A stretch of DNA of 64,000 nucleotides. It comes from 43-108 sp001915545 (lineage in GTDB: Bacteria; Bacteroidota; Bacteroidia; Bacteroidales; Bacteroidaceae). The DNA lies in contig CABUGV010000018.1 of NCBI GenBank assembly GCA_902491215.1, positions 1 through 64,000 on the forward strand, in the 5' to 3' direction. Position numbers and translations under genes: made by a program. Position 1 is the first letter of the stretch. Each line of letters begins with the position of its first letter. Under the pieces are notes generated by a model. That model did no database searches and was not told the DNA's origin. It saw only the letters and a list, made by a program, of their open reading frames with translations. Positions 35,011 to 44,400 of the stretch are shown piece by piece.

Positions 35011-36368
35011 AAAAACTTAAATTGACAACCATCATACTGTCGACCGCAGCTCTCAGCAGCTGCGGCCTGTACAGCTCTTATGAACGTCCTGAAAACATAA
35101 AGACAGAAGAGCTTTGCGGCACAATCAACGAGGCAGGATATGATTCTCTGCCAAACTGGAGGGAAATGTTTCAGGATGCACACCTCCAGGTGCTGATTGA
35201 CAGTGCACTGAAAAACAACTCAGACATAAGAACTGCCGATCTCAAGATACAGGAAGCTAAGGCTACACTCCACGCATCAAAACTTGCGTTCCTCCCTTCA
35301 TTGTCGTTCGATCCTTCCGGCACAATCAGCAGCTGGGACTTCAACAAAGCTACAAAATCATATTCAATACCTGTTGACGTATCATGGCAGATAGATGCAT
35401 TCGGAAGCCTGCGCAATGCAAAAGAGCGTTCTAAAGCACTCTACGAGCAGAACAAGACTTCAAGACAGGCAGTACAGACAAGCCTCATAGCAAACGTGGC
35501 AAACATGTACTACACTCTGCTTATGCTCGACGAACAGCTCAAGCTGGCACAGCAGACTGCCGACAGCTGGAAAGAATATGTAGATGCTACAAAAGTGATG
35601 AAAGAGGCAGGAAGAATGAACGAAGCTTCTGTATCACAGATGGAAGGTACATACTATTCAATCTGCACACAAGTTGAAGACATAAAAGCCTCTAGAACAG
35701 AAGTGGAGAACACTCTCTGCGCTCTGCTCGGAGAAACTCCTCACATGATAGAAAGAGGAAGCATTTACGACTGGAAAGCACCGGTTGACTTCATTTCAGG
35801 TATTCCTGTAAGTCTTCTCGGCAACAGACCGGATGTTAAAATGGCAGAACATGCACTTGCAGCTTCATTCTATACAGTCAACCAGTCGAGAGCGGCATTC
35901 TACCCTTCTATAAACCTCTCAGGTATGGCAGGATGGACAAACTCTGGTGGCGGAATGATTGTTGATCCAGGCAAGATGCTTCTTACTGCTGTTGCCTCAC
36001 TTGCACAGCCTATATTCGCACGCGGCGAAATCAACGCACAGTACAAGATTTCAAAAGCGCAGTATCAGGAGGCAGAAATACAGTTCCAGCAGACATTGCT
36101 GAACGCAGGTGCTGAAATCAACACGACACTTGCCCAGCTGCAGAACGCAAACAACAAGCGCAACCTCTACGAAAAGCAGGTTGAATCTCTGGAACGTGCT
36201 GTAGAAAGCACAAAACTGCTTATGCAGAACAGTTCAACAACCTATCTGGAAGTGTTGACTGCCGTACAGACACTCCTTTCGGCACAGCTTTCACAGATAT
36301 CCAACTACAACGACGAAATACAGAACACCATCAGCCTGTATCAGTCACTTGGAGGCGGTGTTGAATAA
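35007..36368 (+). CDS. TolC-like outer membrane efflux lipoprotein (NodT family)
   Basis: The 453-residue lipoprotein has the signal MKKLKLTTIILSTAALSSC with the lipobox Cys at 19. It contains two outer membrane efflux repeats (about 55-250 and 265-450), with long helices such as LKIQEAKATLHASKLAFLPS, and the NodT-type GNRPDVKMAEHAL motif (about 271-283). Its ATG overlaps the RND stop codon (ATGA), showing translational coupling. It forms the exit duct of the pump. Confidence 0.95.
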   Translation: MKKLKLTTIILSTAALSSCGLYSSYERPENIKTEELCGTINEAGYDSLPNWREMFQDAHLQVLIDSALKNNSDIRTADLKIQEAKATLHASKLAFLPSLSFDPSGTISSWDFNKATKSYSIPVDVSWQIDAFGSLRNAKERSKALYEQNKTSRQAVQTSLIANVANMYYTLLMLDEQLKLAQQTADSWKEYVDATKVMKEAGRMNEASVSQMEGTYYSICTQVEDIKASRTEVENTLCALLGETPHMIERGSIYDWKAPVDFISGIPVSLLGNRPDVKMAEHALAASFYTVNQSRAAFYPSINLSGMAGWTNSGGGMIVDPGKMLLTAVASLAQPIFARGEINAQYKISKAQYQEAEIQFQQTLLNAGAEINTTLAQLQNANNKRNLYEKQVESLERAVESTKLLMQNSSTTYLEVLTAVQTLLSAQLSQISNYNDEIQNTISLYQSLGGGVE

Positions 36369-36446
36369 CAACAAAGCATATATATCAAAAATATCAGATA
36401 TATATTTATTGTCTCTATAAGAGTAACCTAATTATGGTTTTCTGAG

Positions 36447-36482
36447 GGCCATCCCTGCTGAGAAGCACGGATGGTCTTTTTT
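36447..36482 (+). terminator. Terminator of the RND efflux operon
   Basis: GGCCATCC (36447-36454) pairs with GGATGGTC (36469-36476), followed by TTTTTTG, 79 bases after the last efflux gene. Confidence 0.8.
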
Positions 36483-36596
36483 GTTATGTACACATTTTCT
36501 GGACAAAAGACTGCAACAAAATGGCAAAACGGCATGGGGCATTTGAACTTCAGAAAGATAAAAACCACAAAACCAAGATTTTTAGCACCTACAAAT

Positions 36597-36627
36597 TTTG
36601 ACGCTATTAACAAAAAGTGTATCTTTG
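36597..36627 (+). promoter_or_regulatory. Promoter of rplU-rpmA
   Basis: TTTG (36597-36600) and TATCTTTG (36620-36627) are separated by 19 bases, a textbook Bacteroidetes promoter. It gives a leader of about 80 bases before rplU. The rest of the 345-base gap holds only the efflux terminator. Confidence 0.75.
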
Positions 36628-36713
36628 CATCCGATTTATGCCGACGAGGCCACAAAAAGCAAGCTACGTGATGGCTTCGCCTCTCGGTCAAACCCGTTTA
36701 ACAAAAAAATAAA

Positions 36714-37031
36714 ATGTACGTAATCGTAGAAATTAACGGTCAGCAGTTCAAGGCTGAAGAAGGCAAAAAATTGTTCGTACATCACATCAAGGATGTAGAC
36801 GCTCAGGCAACTGTTGAATTTGAAAAAGTATTGCTGGTTGACAACAATGGAACTGTAACAGTAGGAACTCCTACAGTAGAAGGTGCAAAGGTTGTTTGTG
36901 AAGTAATAACACCGCTTGTAAAAGGCGACAAGGTTCTTGTTTTCCACAAGAAGAGAAGAAAGGGTCACCGCAAGCTGAACGGACACCGTCAGCAGTTTAC
37001 TGAATTGACAATCAAACAAGTTATTGCTTAA
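36714..37031 (+). CDS. rplU: 50S ribosomal protein L21
   Basis: The 105-residue protein has the L21 hallmarks MYVIVEINGQQFKAEEGKK, VLLVDNNGTVTVGTP and the basic C-terminal KKRRKGHRKLNGHRQQFTEL. It is followed by rpmA after 22 bases, the standard pair. Confidence 0.98.
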   Translation: MYVIVEINGQQFKAEEGKKLFVHHIKDVDAQATVEFEKVLLVDNNGTVTVGTPTVEGAKVVCEVITPLVKGDKVLVFHKKRRKGHRKLNGHRQQFTELTIKQVIA

Positions 37032-37053
37032 CAAATTAAAAAAAGAGTAGAAA

Positions 37054-37320
37054 ATGGCACATAAGAAAGGTGTAGGTAGTTCAAAGAACGGCCGTGAGTC
37101 ACACTCAAAAAGACTCGGTCTGAAGATATACGGTGGTGAGTTCGCCAAGGCTGGCAACATTATCGTACGCCAAAGAGGAACAAAGCATTACCCTGGCAAG
37201 AACACAGGTATGGGTAGTGATCACACATTGTATGCCCTTGTAGACGGAATCGTTAAGTTCACTAAGGGACGCAAGGACAGAAGCACAGTTTCTGTTGAGC
37301 CTGTAGCTCCAGAAGCATAA
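37054..37320 (+). CDS. rpmA: 50S ribosomal protein L27
   Basis: The 88-residue protein begins MAHKKGVGSSKNGRESHSKR, without the N-terminal extension that some Firmicutes cleave. GNIIVRQRGTKHYPGKNTGMG is typical of L27, which reaches the peptidyl transferase centre. Confidence 0.98.
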   Translation: MAHKKGVGSSKNGRESHSKRLGLKIYGGEFAKAGNIIVRQRGTKHYPGKNTGMGSDHTLYALVDGIVKFTKGRKDRSTVSVEPVAPEA

Positions 37321-37345
37321 ATGCTGTTACAATAGACAAAAGATA

Positions 37346-37375
37346 AAAGGTCGCATTGAAATGCGACCTTTTTCT
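37346..37375 (+). terminator. Terminator of rplU-rpmA
   Basis: AAAGGTCGCAT (37346-37356) and ATGCGACCTTT (37361-37371) form a perfect 11-pair stem with a 4-base loop, followed by TTCTGTTTT. Confidence 0.9.
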
Positions 37376-37455
37376 GTTTTTAGCAACAAATGATTCCAAA
37401 CAAAAAGGAGATGCACGCTAAGCATGCACCACCCCACAATATTTTTACCGAACTA

Positions 37456-37839
37456 TTATTTCTTGATTGTATCTGAATTCTGATTATAAGCTTTCGCTAC
37501 ACATTTCCAAACACCGTCGATCTTCAACAGAAGCAAATAATCGGTAAAATCAATTCTGCCTCCCCAATTCTCTTCCAAAACTCTTACTACTGCAACAGTT
37601 TCTTCAATAGACACAATGTCGATGCGTGCTTTGAAATCCGTACCGGCTCCGACCGTATCAACATTATGATAGAACTGTTCTATAGAACCATGTTCCAACT
37701 TACCGTCCAAGAAACCGAAAAGAACAGCTTCGTCTGTAAACAGTTCTTTTGCATATCTGCTGTTGCCTTCTGCAACACTCTTCACAAACTTCATGGCAGC
37801 TTCTTCAACTGCCTTGTACTCTGAAATACTTGCTCTCAT
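37456..37839 (-). CDS. NTF2-like protein (lumazine-binding/SnoaL-like fold)
   Basis: This 127-residue soluble protein has the cone-shaped NTF2 pattern: a helical start (EEAAMKFVKSVAEGNSRYAKELF), a central SIEQFYHNVD segment and a long-strand end (FTDYLLLLKIDGVWKCVAKAY). Similar proteins are often annotated as putative lumazine-binding or nuclear transport factor 2 family. It is transcribed divergently from an HxlR regulator, an arrangement in which the HxlR protein usually controls its neighbour in response to reactive compounds. Substrate unknown. Confidence 0.85.
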   Translation of the reverse strand: MRASISEYKAVEEAAMKFVKSVAEGNSRYAKELFTDEAVLFGFLDGKLEHGSIEQFYHNVDTVGAGTDFKARIDIVSIEETVAVVRVLEENWGGRIDFTDYLLLLKIDGVWKCVAKAYNQNSDTIKK

Positions 37840-37894
37840 AATTCAATAGATTTGTTACGCCACAAAATTACATGGTAGATGCAGTCCATACAAG

Positions 37895-37930
37895 TACTGA
37901 AAAATTATTCAGATACTGAAAATTTATTCA
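37895..37930. promoter_or_regulatory. Direct-repeat operator between the NTF2-like and HxlR genes
   Basis: TACTGAAAAATTATTCA (37895-37911) and TACTGAAAATTTATTCA (37914-37930) are near-identical 17-base copies with a period of 19 bases. Each copy is itself a weak palindrome (TGAA, 6 bases, TTCA), as expected for a dimeric winged-helix protein binding two adjacent turns. The HxlR protein encoded next door is the obvious candidate. Confidence 0.6.
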
Positions 37931-37957
37931 CTATACGCGTTCTTATCACGATATTTG

Positions 37958-37965
37958 TAACTTTG
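37958..37965 (+). promoter_or_regulatory. -7 element of the HxlR gene
   Basis: TAACTTTG lies 17 bases before the ATG at 37982. The direct-repeat operator ends 27 bases upstream of it and would overlap the -33 region. Confidence 0.45.
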
Positions 37966-37981
37966 TCCAAAACGATATTTT

Positions 37982-38329
37982 ATGTACGAAAGGAAGATAC
38001 CTATAGATATGGATTGCCCTTTAAGACTCACAATGAGTCTTATTGATTCCAAATGGAAATCATGCATACTCGATGAACTGCGCCACAAATCCATGCGTCC
38101 AAGCGAACTGCATAAAGCATTGCCAGAAGCCACGCCTAGGGTTCTGGACATGCAATTAAGAGAAATGGTAGAAGATGGATTGGTAGAAAAGACAGCCTTC
38201 GCTGAACAACCTCCACGTTCCGTATACTCCATCACGTCGCTCGGCATGAGCCTGATACCCATAATTGATGCCATGCTGGAATGGGGCAACAAAAACAAGG
38301 ATGTGTTCGAGAAAAAATACGGAAGATAA
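37982..38329 (+). CDS. HxlR-family transcriptional regulator
   Basis: The 115-residue winged-helix protein has the HxlR core LSLIDSKWKSCILDELRH-like (about 18-35), PSELHKALPEATPRVLDMQLREM and the wing FAEQPPRSVYSIT (about 78-90). A Cys at about 12 follows MD and occupies the position used as a redox or electrophile sensor in some relatives (HypR/QorR); whether it senses anything here is inference. It is divergent from the NTF2-like gene and likely represses it and itself. Confidence 0.93.
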   Translation: MYERKIPIDMDCPLRLTMSLIDSKWKSCILDELRHKSMRPSELHKALPEATPRVLDMQLREMVEDGLVEKTAFAEQPPRSVYSITSLGMSLIPIIDAMLEWGNKNKDVFEKKYGR

Positions 38330-38445
38330 ATAAGGATATATCGCAACCGTGCTAACAACACATGCTTCTGCTGTGAGAACAAACAAAAGAAAATGTTAGA
38401 ATAAAAACGGAAATTTCATAAGACAAATCAGATATATAAAAAACA

Positions 38446-38479
38446 CGGCAGGATAAGCACTCGTACGCCTATCCTGCCG
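38446..38479. terminator. Bidirectional terminator between HxlR and the beta-galactosidase
   Basis: CGGCAGGATA (38446-38455) pairs perfectly with TATCCTGCCG (38470-38479), with a 14-base loop. On the plus strand ATTTTAT follows; on the minus strand TGTTTTTTATAT follows. It therefore serves both convergent genes. Confidence 0.8.
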
Positions 38480-38530
38480 ATTTTATATCAAAAAAAGAAA
38501 TTCAAATAAACCTGAAATTTCTAATCTGAA

Positions 38531-41080
38531 TTATTTTGACTTGAGTTTGAGAGATGCGCTCTTCAGGCCCTTTCCACTAACTGTAAGAACTATATCACCA
38601 GGTTCTGTAGTTGTCTGAACTCCAACAACAAGAGCGCCTTTGAATGCTTTCATTGTAGGTTCTGTAAATACTTCCAACGAAGTTGCATCGCCGTTGCATA
38701 CACCACGGAAGAATCCGTTTCCTTTAACCTTGAAGTTAAGCTGATTTGATGCTTCAGGACATACAACTCCATTCTTGTCCACTACTCTAGCTGTTACGAA
38801 AACAATGTCCTGACCATCGGCAATTATAGGTTCAGACACAGGGAAGCATGAAGGATCGTCCGTAGCACTCATACTGCTGAGCGAAGCCGGTGCTCCTTCT
38901 ACTCCGTGATCGGCAAAAAGTTCTATGTGGTGCGGTTTGCCGGCCGTACGTACAATCTGCTGTCCGGCCTCTTTTCCGTTCTCGTCATATACAACGACTT
39001 TCAGTTCACCCGGTTCGTACTTGACATCGTTCCAACGCAATCTGTAGCGGTCGAGAAGTTCAGCAGGATTCTTGCTGATCTTGCCTTGACTCTTACCGTT
39101 GACAAAAAGTTCTGCAGTCGGATAGTTCGTATAGCAATATACAGGAGTTACTTCGCCTTCACGTCCAGGCCAAGTCCAATGCGGAAGCAGATGAATTGTA
39201 GCCTGCTCCTTGTTCCAACGGCTACGGTACAGGTAATAACGGTCTTTTGGAAGTCCAGCCAAATCGAAAATACCGAAATAACTGCTTCTTGACGGCCAGT
39301 ATTCATCGTATGGCGTAGGTTCTCCAAGATAATCGAAACCAGTCCATACAAATTCGCCTATCACCCATGGCTGGTCATCCTGAAGGAACCAATCGTATTC
39401 CGGAATGTTGCTCCAGCTGCAGGCCTCAAGATCATAGCTTGAACATTGGCCATCATCGTATTTCTTCATGTTTTCCTTGACAACAGGGAATTTATAAACG
39501 CCACGTGAACTTACAGTTGATGCGGTCTCACTGCCAAGTACAAATCCCTTGTCCATCTTTTCATATACCATCTTGTAATCACCTGTATGATAATTCAAAC
39601 CTGGTATATCCAACGCATAGGCAAAACCCGTATTGATAGATGCTCCTACTCCATTTATGCCTGCTGTAACAGGTCTCGTATCATCCAAAGAATGAACAAT
39701 TTTTTTGAGCCTATATGCAATACGTCCTCCATCCTTGACTCCCTGTTCAGGAATTTCGTTACCGATACTCCACATAACGATACTAGGATGTATTCTGTAG
39801 TTCATCACGAGGTTAGTAAGGTCTTTCTCAACCCACTCATTAAAGAATCTATTGTAGCCATTACGGCATTTAGCACGCTTCCACTCATCGAAACTTTCGG
39901 CCATAACCATCATACCCAAAGAGTCGCAAAGTTCAATCTGCCACTTCGACGGCATGTTATGGCTTGTACGTATAGCGTCGCATCCCATTGATTTGAGGAG
40001 CTTTATCTGTCTTGCCAATGCAGACTTATTGACTGCAGTACCAAGCATACCAAGATCGTGGTGGAGACATACACCTTGGAATTTGCGTGTCTTTCCGTTC
40101 AGCATAAATCCGTTCTTCTGGTCAAAAGAGATTGTACGTATACCGAATTTCACCATCTGTTCATCAAGAACTTTCTTAGTACCATCGTCCGCAATCTCAA
40201 CAAGCGACAAATTCAGAGCATAAAGATTCGGAGTCTCTGGAGACCAAAGTCTTGCATCCGTTATTTCTATAGACGTATTTGCTGTTCCGTTGCTAAAAAC
40301 ACGTGAAGAGCCGGCACCGGCCAAAATCTTGCTGGCTCTGCCACCATACTCAGTAACCTTATATTCAACATTAAGATTCTTGCCTTTATATCCTTCAACA
40401 TCGGCAAAAACATCAATAATGGCATTACCTTCACTGTCTACAGAAGCAGTCTTAACGTTTACACCCCACACATCAAACGCAGTCTTACCTGTCATAATAA
40501 GCTTTACCGGACGGTACAAACCTGCACCTGGATACCAACGGCTGCTCTCCTTTACATTATTAAGTCTAACGGCAAGAGTATTTTCCTTACCGTCCTTGTT
40601 TACGAAAGGTGTAACATCGATATAGAATGAATTATATCCGTATTTCCATTCACCAGCTTTCTGACCATTCACATAAACTACAGGCTCAGCCATAGCACCA
40701 TCAAAGAGCAGAACTGCACGTCCATATTCATCAGGTACTGAAAATTTTGTTCTGTACCATCCATGTCCAATCCAAGGAAGCGATCCGGTACGTCCAGTCT
40801 TCTCTGTAGGAATCTTTTCTCCATTCTGTTCGATAGCAACAACCTGCATATCTATTTTCTTATCGAAAGGCCCGCTTACAGCCCAATCATGAGGAACGGA
40901 AACAGTTTTCCACTTAGAATCATCGAAATCAACACTAGACTGACTAGACGCATCAGTTTGTGAAAATTTCCAATTGTCTTGCAAAAGAATCTCTTTACGC
41001 ACTTGTGCCAACAAAGAAGAACCGCATCCAAGCAGCATAAATGACACAAATACCGACTTAAGGCAAAAATCTTTATTCAT
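38531..41080 (-). CDS. Glycoside hydrolase family 2 beta-galactosidase (secreted)
   Basis: The 849-residue enzyme has a signal peptide (MNKDFCLKSVFVSFMLLGC, possibly a lipoprotein with Cys near 19). It has a sugar-binding jelly roll (about 30-205), an immunoglobulin-like domain (about 210-315), a TIM barrel (about 320-600) and C-terminal Ig-like DUF4982 and further domains. The acid/base Glu lies in MWSIGNEIPE (about 444) and the nucleophile Glu in VLGSETAS (about 515). Such exo-enzymes remove terminal beta-galactose from plant or mucin glycans; the exact linkage is not predictable. The promoter is carried in an adjacent tandem repeat (41111-41309). Confidence 0.92.
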   Translation of the reverse strand: MNKDFCLKSVFVSFMLLGCGSSLLAQVRKEILLQDNWKFSQTDASSQSSVDFDDSKWKTVSVPHDWAVSGPFDKKIDMQVVAIEQNGEKIPTEKTGRTGSLPWIGHGWYRTKFSVPDEYGRAVLLFDGAMAEPVVYVNGQKAGEWKYGYNSFYIDVTPFVNKDGKENTLAVRLNNVKESSRWYPGAGLYRPVKLIMTGKTAFDVWGVNVKTASVDSEGNAIIDVFADVEGYKGKNLNVEYKVTEYGGRASKILAGAGSSRVFSNGTANTSIEITDARLWSPETPNLYALNLSLVEIADDGTKKVLDEQMVKFGIRTISFDQKNGFMLNGKTRKFQGVCLHHDLGMLGTAVNKSALARQIKLLKSMGCDAIRTSHNMPSKWQIELCDSLGMMVMAESFDEWKRAKCRNGYNRFFNEWVEKDLTNLVMNYRIHPSIVMWSIGNEIPEQGVKDGGRIAYRLKKIVHSLDDTRPVTAGINGVGASINTGFAYALDIPGLNYHTGDYKMVYEKMDKGFVLGSETASTVSSRGVYKFPVVKENMKKYDDGQCSSYDLEACSWSNIPEYDWFLQDDQPWVIGEFVWTGFDYLGEPTPYDEYWPSRSSYFGIFDLAGLPKDRYYLYRSRWNKEQATIHLLPHWTWPGREGEVTPVYCYTNYPTAELFVNGKSQGKISKNPAELLDRYRLRWNDVKYEPGELKVVVYDENGKEAGQQIVRTAGKPHHIELFADHGVEGAPASLSSMSATDDPSCFPVSEPIIADGQDIVFVTARVVDKNGVVCPEASNQLNFKVKGNGFFRGVCNGDATSLEVFTEPTMKAFKGALVVGVQTTTEPGDIVLTVSGKGLKSASLKLKSK

Positions 41081-41110
41081 GATATTAATTTAAGTGTTTA
41101 ATACTAAGTG

Positions 41111-41309
41111 CAAATATAGTGAAAGGTGAGCGCAGAGACAAATTGAAAACAATCGTTTTCAAGTTGACTATGCCGAACCGCATCCTATATTATCCAAATA
41201 TAGTGAAAGGTGAGCGCAGAGACAAATTGAAAACAATCGTTTTCAAGTTGACTATGCCGAACCGCATCCTATATTATCCAAATATAGCGAAAGGTGAGCG
41301 CAGAGGCAA
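41111..41309 (-). repeat. 84-base tandem repeat (2.3 copies) carrying a promoter in each copy
   Basis: Two identical 84-base units start at 41111 and 41195, and a partial third starts at 41279. Read on the minus strand, each contains TATATTTG (41118-41111, 41202-41195; the third reads TATATTTG at 41286-41279) with TTG or TTTG exactly 20 bases upstream. This is a full consensus promoter directed toward the beta-galactosidase. The unit also holds an inner palindrome, TTGAAAACAATCGTTTTCAA, that overlaps the -33 element. The first promoter would start transcription about 25 bases before the galactosidase ATG. Confidence 0.8.
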
Positions 41310-41342
41310 CAATAATATACAACTAGTATTGATTAAAAAGAA

Positions 41343-41392
41343 AAAAGATACATGCAATCTGGTATATATGACCACGACTGCATGTATCTTTT
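41343..41392. terminator. Terminator of the alpha-2-macroglobulin gene
   Basis: AAAAGATACATGCA (41343-41356) pairs with TGCATGTATCTTTT (41379-41392) in a perfect 14-base stem, 22 bases after the A2M stop. The T run on the minus strand (TTTTTTC) fits a terminator for that gene. It separates A2M from the tandem promoter repeat. Confidence 0.75.
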
Positions 41393-41413
41393 AAAAAACG
41401 TATAAGCTTGCTG

Positions 41414-44400
41414 TTACTCTACACTTACGGTTCCAGAAGCACTTCTTCCGACAAACGAAGCAGAATAAGCACATTGTGCCTCAGCTATGCCCTGCTTATA
41501 AACGCCGGAACGAGTAACATACATCTCTGTATCTATTGTACAAGTTCCTTTTCTGAATATATCAAAGAAATAATCAGACGAAGAATCATGAACAGCAGCA
41601 TAAAAACCTTGACCGTTGCCAAACCTATAGCCGGAAAGCTGCGATACAGGCTCCATACAAGCGGCACGTTGATCACGAACCTGAACAAAATCCATATCAC
41701 GGTCGGCACTTACTACAAGTCTTACTTTCACTCTGTCGCCTACTGCAAGCCGCTCGCCATCGCGCAATTCACGCCAAACATTTGCACCAGTAGAATCTTT
41801 GCGCATTACCAGCATACGGCGATCTACGGAAAGTCCGCTCTCGCCCGAGCTCTTCTTAAGGCTCTCCATATCCTCCAGACACTGTCCATAAACAGCACCC
41901 CACGACAAACCTGCACTCTTCTTGTCTATACGCACGTTGCCACCCTTGGACAAAACATCCTCAGGCACAGAAATCTTCACATATCCTATTCCTGCAGTCT
42001 GATTGTTAACTTTCAATTCATTCTTGCCTAATTTGATTTCAGGTACGGCACTCTCACGAACAGTCCAATCGCCATTGTACATAAGAAGAGCATTGACAGC
42101 CTCAATAGTATTGATTGGATTATCCCAAGCCTGTACCTGCTTCTGTCTCACAAGCCAAACCTGCATGTCGCGCAGATAATCATCTGTATCGCTGAAATCA
42201 GAACGCATTTCGGCCATAGCTTTCATTGCATCTACCTGTACAGGGATTCTATAATCTACAGAAGAATAATATGCTTTAGGCGTATCGTAATAACGTCCTA
42301 CATCCTTTCTGTAAACAGTATATTCGCGCAATGAGGCAACAAGTTCTGATGCTTTTGACATATTGTCGAAAGTTTTCATTATATAAGCCAGCTTCGCCTT
42401 ATTGCCGATATCCAGAGTTCCAGAAATTCCAGCAAGACGACTTGCATAATCTTTCTGCATGGAGTCAACTTCCGCACTAATCTTGTGAGTGTATAAAGAA
42501 GAAAGATAGAGATAGTTTATACCTGACGTACCAGGTGTCCAATCTTTTCCTGAATGCTTTTTGATCTCAGCATATCTTTTGAGTTCATCGGCATCGATAT
42601 ATCTGAAACCATCCTCAAGCATATCTTTTGCATCCTTATCCAAAGAAGCTACTGCAGAAAGTTCTGCAAGATGCTTCAAAACGTTTTCTGTTACCAACCT
42701 GCTTCCTGTCATGCCGTTGAACCAGCTCCACGAACCGTCGACACGCTGTAAGCGCTTCAGTTTTGCCAAAGCATCTGAAGTACGGACGTTCATAAGATTC
42801 TCATCAAACATATCAGATATCATTCTGAGCTGTTCTGTCTCGTTCTGCGCATCAATCACCCAAGGGGTTTCTTCCAAAAGCATCGTTTTGAGTTCGCTGT
42901 CCTTTTCCAATTCACTCGAAAGAGAACCATACTTTTCTGTTTCAGCTCGCCAAGCCTCAACCAGAGTTCTAAGCTTAGGCAATCTGGAAGCAATTGCACC
43001 TAATGCTTTATTGGCATAATAAGATGCAGACAAAGATATGGCATTATCGTTATCAGGAACAGCTACTGCATGAAGGGCTTGAACGACAGTCCATGACGGA
43101 TTATCTACATACTCAATCGTCATACGCTTATTGGTTGCAGTCTTGCTTCCGTCATTGAACAGGCTGCCGGTATCGACCTTCTTCTCTCCCATTCCATCAA
43201 TAAAGAAAGAAACAGACTCTGTTATCCATTTCTTGTCAGTCAGTACAGGGAGATAGTTGCGTTCGCCATCGCTGAAGGTCGCATTGCCAGCCGTAATCTG
43301 ACAAATCAGAAGCGGATGTTCTGCATCAGGTTTGAAACCATAATCAACACGGCCTGTCTGTCCTGCATCAACCTTGAATGACTTCTTTTCACTGTATACA
43401 ACTTTTCCTGTTTCCGGGTCAATCAGCTCCAACAAAGCTTTTCCTTCAACTGTTCCATCTGTCTTGTTCACAATCCTAGCAGCAATGGATGCGTCATCAC
43501 CAATACGTACAAATCTAGGCATATTAGGCTGAACCATGAAATCCTTGCTTGCCACAACATCGGCAGAGATATTTCCATAATCAACATCTTCTGTATGTGC
43601 AACACCCTTGAAACGCCAGGTTGTGAGACCGTCAGGCAATTTGAACGATATATGCACATTGCCAGAATTATCAGACATAAGATGCGGGTAGAAAAAGGCT
43701 GTTTCGGAAAGATTGCTTCTCAATCCTTCATCAGAAACGGCAGGAGCGTCTGAGACTACAGCCTGTTCTACAACTGCATCCATTTCTGTAATATTTAGAG
43801 CTGCAGAACCGGTGGCCATAGGAGTCGCAGAGTTCATAACCGACTTAGTACGCATAAGCGCCGGCTTGAAGAATCTGGTTCCGAAAACGTAGTTAGAAAA
43901 ACACTCCTTAAGTTCCGTAAATTTTCTAAGCACATCGTCGAACGGCTCATTTTTAAAATCAAGGCCAATGAACATAGGAACAGACATCTGGGCTACAGAA
44001 CGCTGAACATACGGAACATTACGCCCGAAACTTACATTGAAATCTACGTTGTGCTCATACAATTCATCCAATGATGCATCATAAAGCATTGCCAGCAATT
44101 CGGCCTTTACTGGAGAACCTGTGCTGTCAGTTACATTAAGGATCCAATTTTCCTCACTTCCAGGCTTCAGTTTATCTCTGAATGTATTCCATGTAAGCTT
44201 GAGTTTCTTATTTGGTTGCTCACGCAGGATATTTACAGACTCCATAAAACCCTTACCGTTTTTCATGTAAGCAAACACAAGTGCCAAACCATCGCCATAC
44301 GCTTCATCATAATTGAAATGGAAATGGCAAATGGTATCACTTACATTTATGCATCTGCTATCAATAACTTTATTACCGGAAAAGGCACCATAGTAAAGAG

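Noticed and set aside
36639..36700. tRNA gene upstream of rplU
   Set aside because: The stretch is GC-richer than its surroundings, but no cloverleaf arms or TTC loop could be paired. It is the rplU leader.
41111..41309. CRISPR array
   Set aside because: The repeated unit is 84 bases and contiguous, without variable spacers.
41119..41394. Open frame of 91 codons across the 84-base tandem repeat
   Set aside because: The period of 84 is a multiple of three, so the repeat stays open in frame by itself. The translated repeats are low in similarity to any real protein, and the region is better explained as promoters on the other strand.
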